Assembly (NCBI GenBank): GCA_964611345.1
Contig: CAZSYU010000168.1
Coordinates: forward strand, 1 to 5,263
Length of the DNA: 5,263 nucleotides
From: JALZVT01 sp964611345
GTDB lineage: Bacteria > Pseudomonadota > Gammaproteobacteria > Pseudomonadales > Azotimanducaceae
Direction of reading: 5' to 3'
Shown here piece after piece: positions 5,050 to 5,263 of this stretch. The notes below the pieces were generated by a model. The model worked only from the letters and a program-made list of their open reading frames with translations. It had not been told where the DNA came from and searched no databases. The position numbers and the translations under genes are program-made. The first letter of the stretch is position 1, and the number at the start of each line of letters is the position of its first letter.

Positions 5050-5263
5050 CTACAGCCGGGTAGTTATTGCATCATTCGCAGCTTGCGTGCGCGCTCGCCA
5101 ATCTTGCTCCGTTACTTCGACCCAGGTGGCGCCGATGACTTCGAGCCAGTGCCTTAACCTGTGGGTGGCGAATTGGTAGTCACTACAAATTACCAGACAC
5201 ATTTGTAGTCTTTCTTCGGTCACAGCAAAGATAGCCTCTGGAGCATCGACTTTTTCCGATGTG
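5050..5263 (-). CDS. Unrecognised protein, C-terminal 70 residues (partial, 5' end outside window)
   Basis: An open minus-strand frame runs from the window edge to a TAG (plus-strand 5050-5052). It reads EAIFAVTEERLQMCLVICSD, then RLRHWLEVIGATWVEVTEQD and ends ANDAITTRL. The composition is that of a normal soluble alpha/beta protein, with no membrane segment or signal. I do not recognise the family. It converges on the delta-60 gene with a 77-bp gap and is not part of that transcription unit. Confidence 0.6.
   Translation of the reverse strand, partial: TSEKVDAPEAIFAVTEERLQMCLVICSDYQFATHRLRHWLEVIGATWVEVTEQDWRARTQAANDAITTRL

Overview
The window looks like an accessory region of a proteobacterial chromosome or plasmid, most likely a marine-type gammaproteobacterium. 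I infer this from the moderate GC content, the IS91-family transposase ends, an exported delta-60-repeat protein and the gene-family mix. No rRNA, tRNA or core gene fixes the taxonomy.

Layout. Positions 1-75 are the extreme 3' end of an IS91-family (rolling-circle, Y2) transposase gene plus its downstream terminus. The same 75 bases recur identically at 2441-2515, where they close a second, 5'-truncated transposase remnant (2258-2473). Between the two copies lies a mosaic of passenger DNA. A minus-strand exported succinylglutamate desuccinylase/aspartoacylase-family metallohydrolase occupies 205-1242. The C-terminal stub of a hydantoinase B-like gene (1336-1521) follows. Then comes a compact two-gene unit, an ArsR-family metalloregulator (1622-1909) and a 30-residue peptide with 11 cysteines (1945-2037). 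Last is the orphan C-terminal tail of an unrecognised minus-strand gene (2082-2270). The mosaic of stubs around intact genes, bracketed by two IS91-type ends, is what ISCR-style one-ended rolling-circle capture would leave.

The most interesting part is the ArsR plus Cys-rich peptide pair. The regulator keeps a CxCxxC-type thiolate site in the DNA-binding region in the register of the E. coli-type ArsR As(III)/Sb(III) site. Its promoter has a consensus -35 box and a perfect TATTTG-CA-CAAATA operator-like palindrome inside the 17-bp spacer. The -10 box is so close to the ATG that the mRNA is probably leaderless. The downstream peptide has its own Shine-Dalgarno and looks like a very small bacterial metallothionein. 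The simplest model is a metal- or metalloid-derepressed thiolate scavenger on a mobile segment.

To the right of the second IS end is a roughly 290-bp stretch without a convincing gene. It is followed by a 721-residue secreted protein (2807-4972) with an N-terminal Cys-containing beta-type region and a seven-repeat delta-60 beta-propeller. The window ends in the C-terminal part of an unrecognised minus-strand gene (5050-5263) that converges on it.
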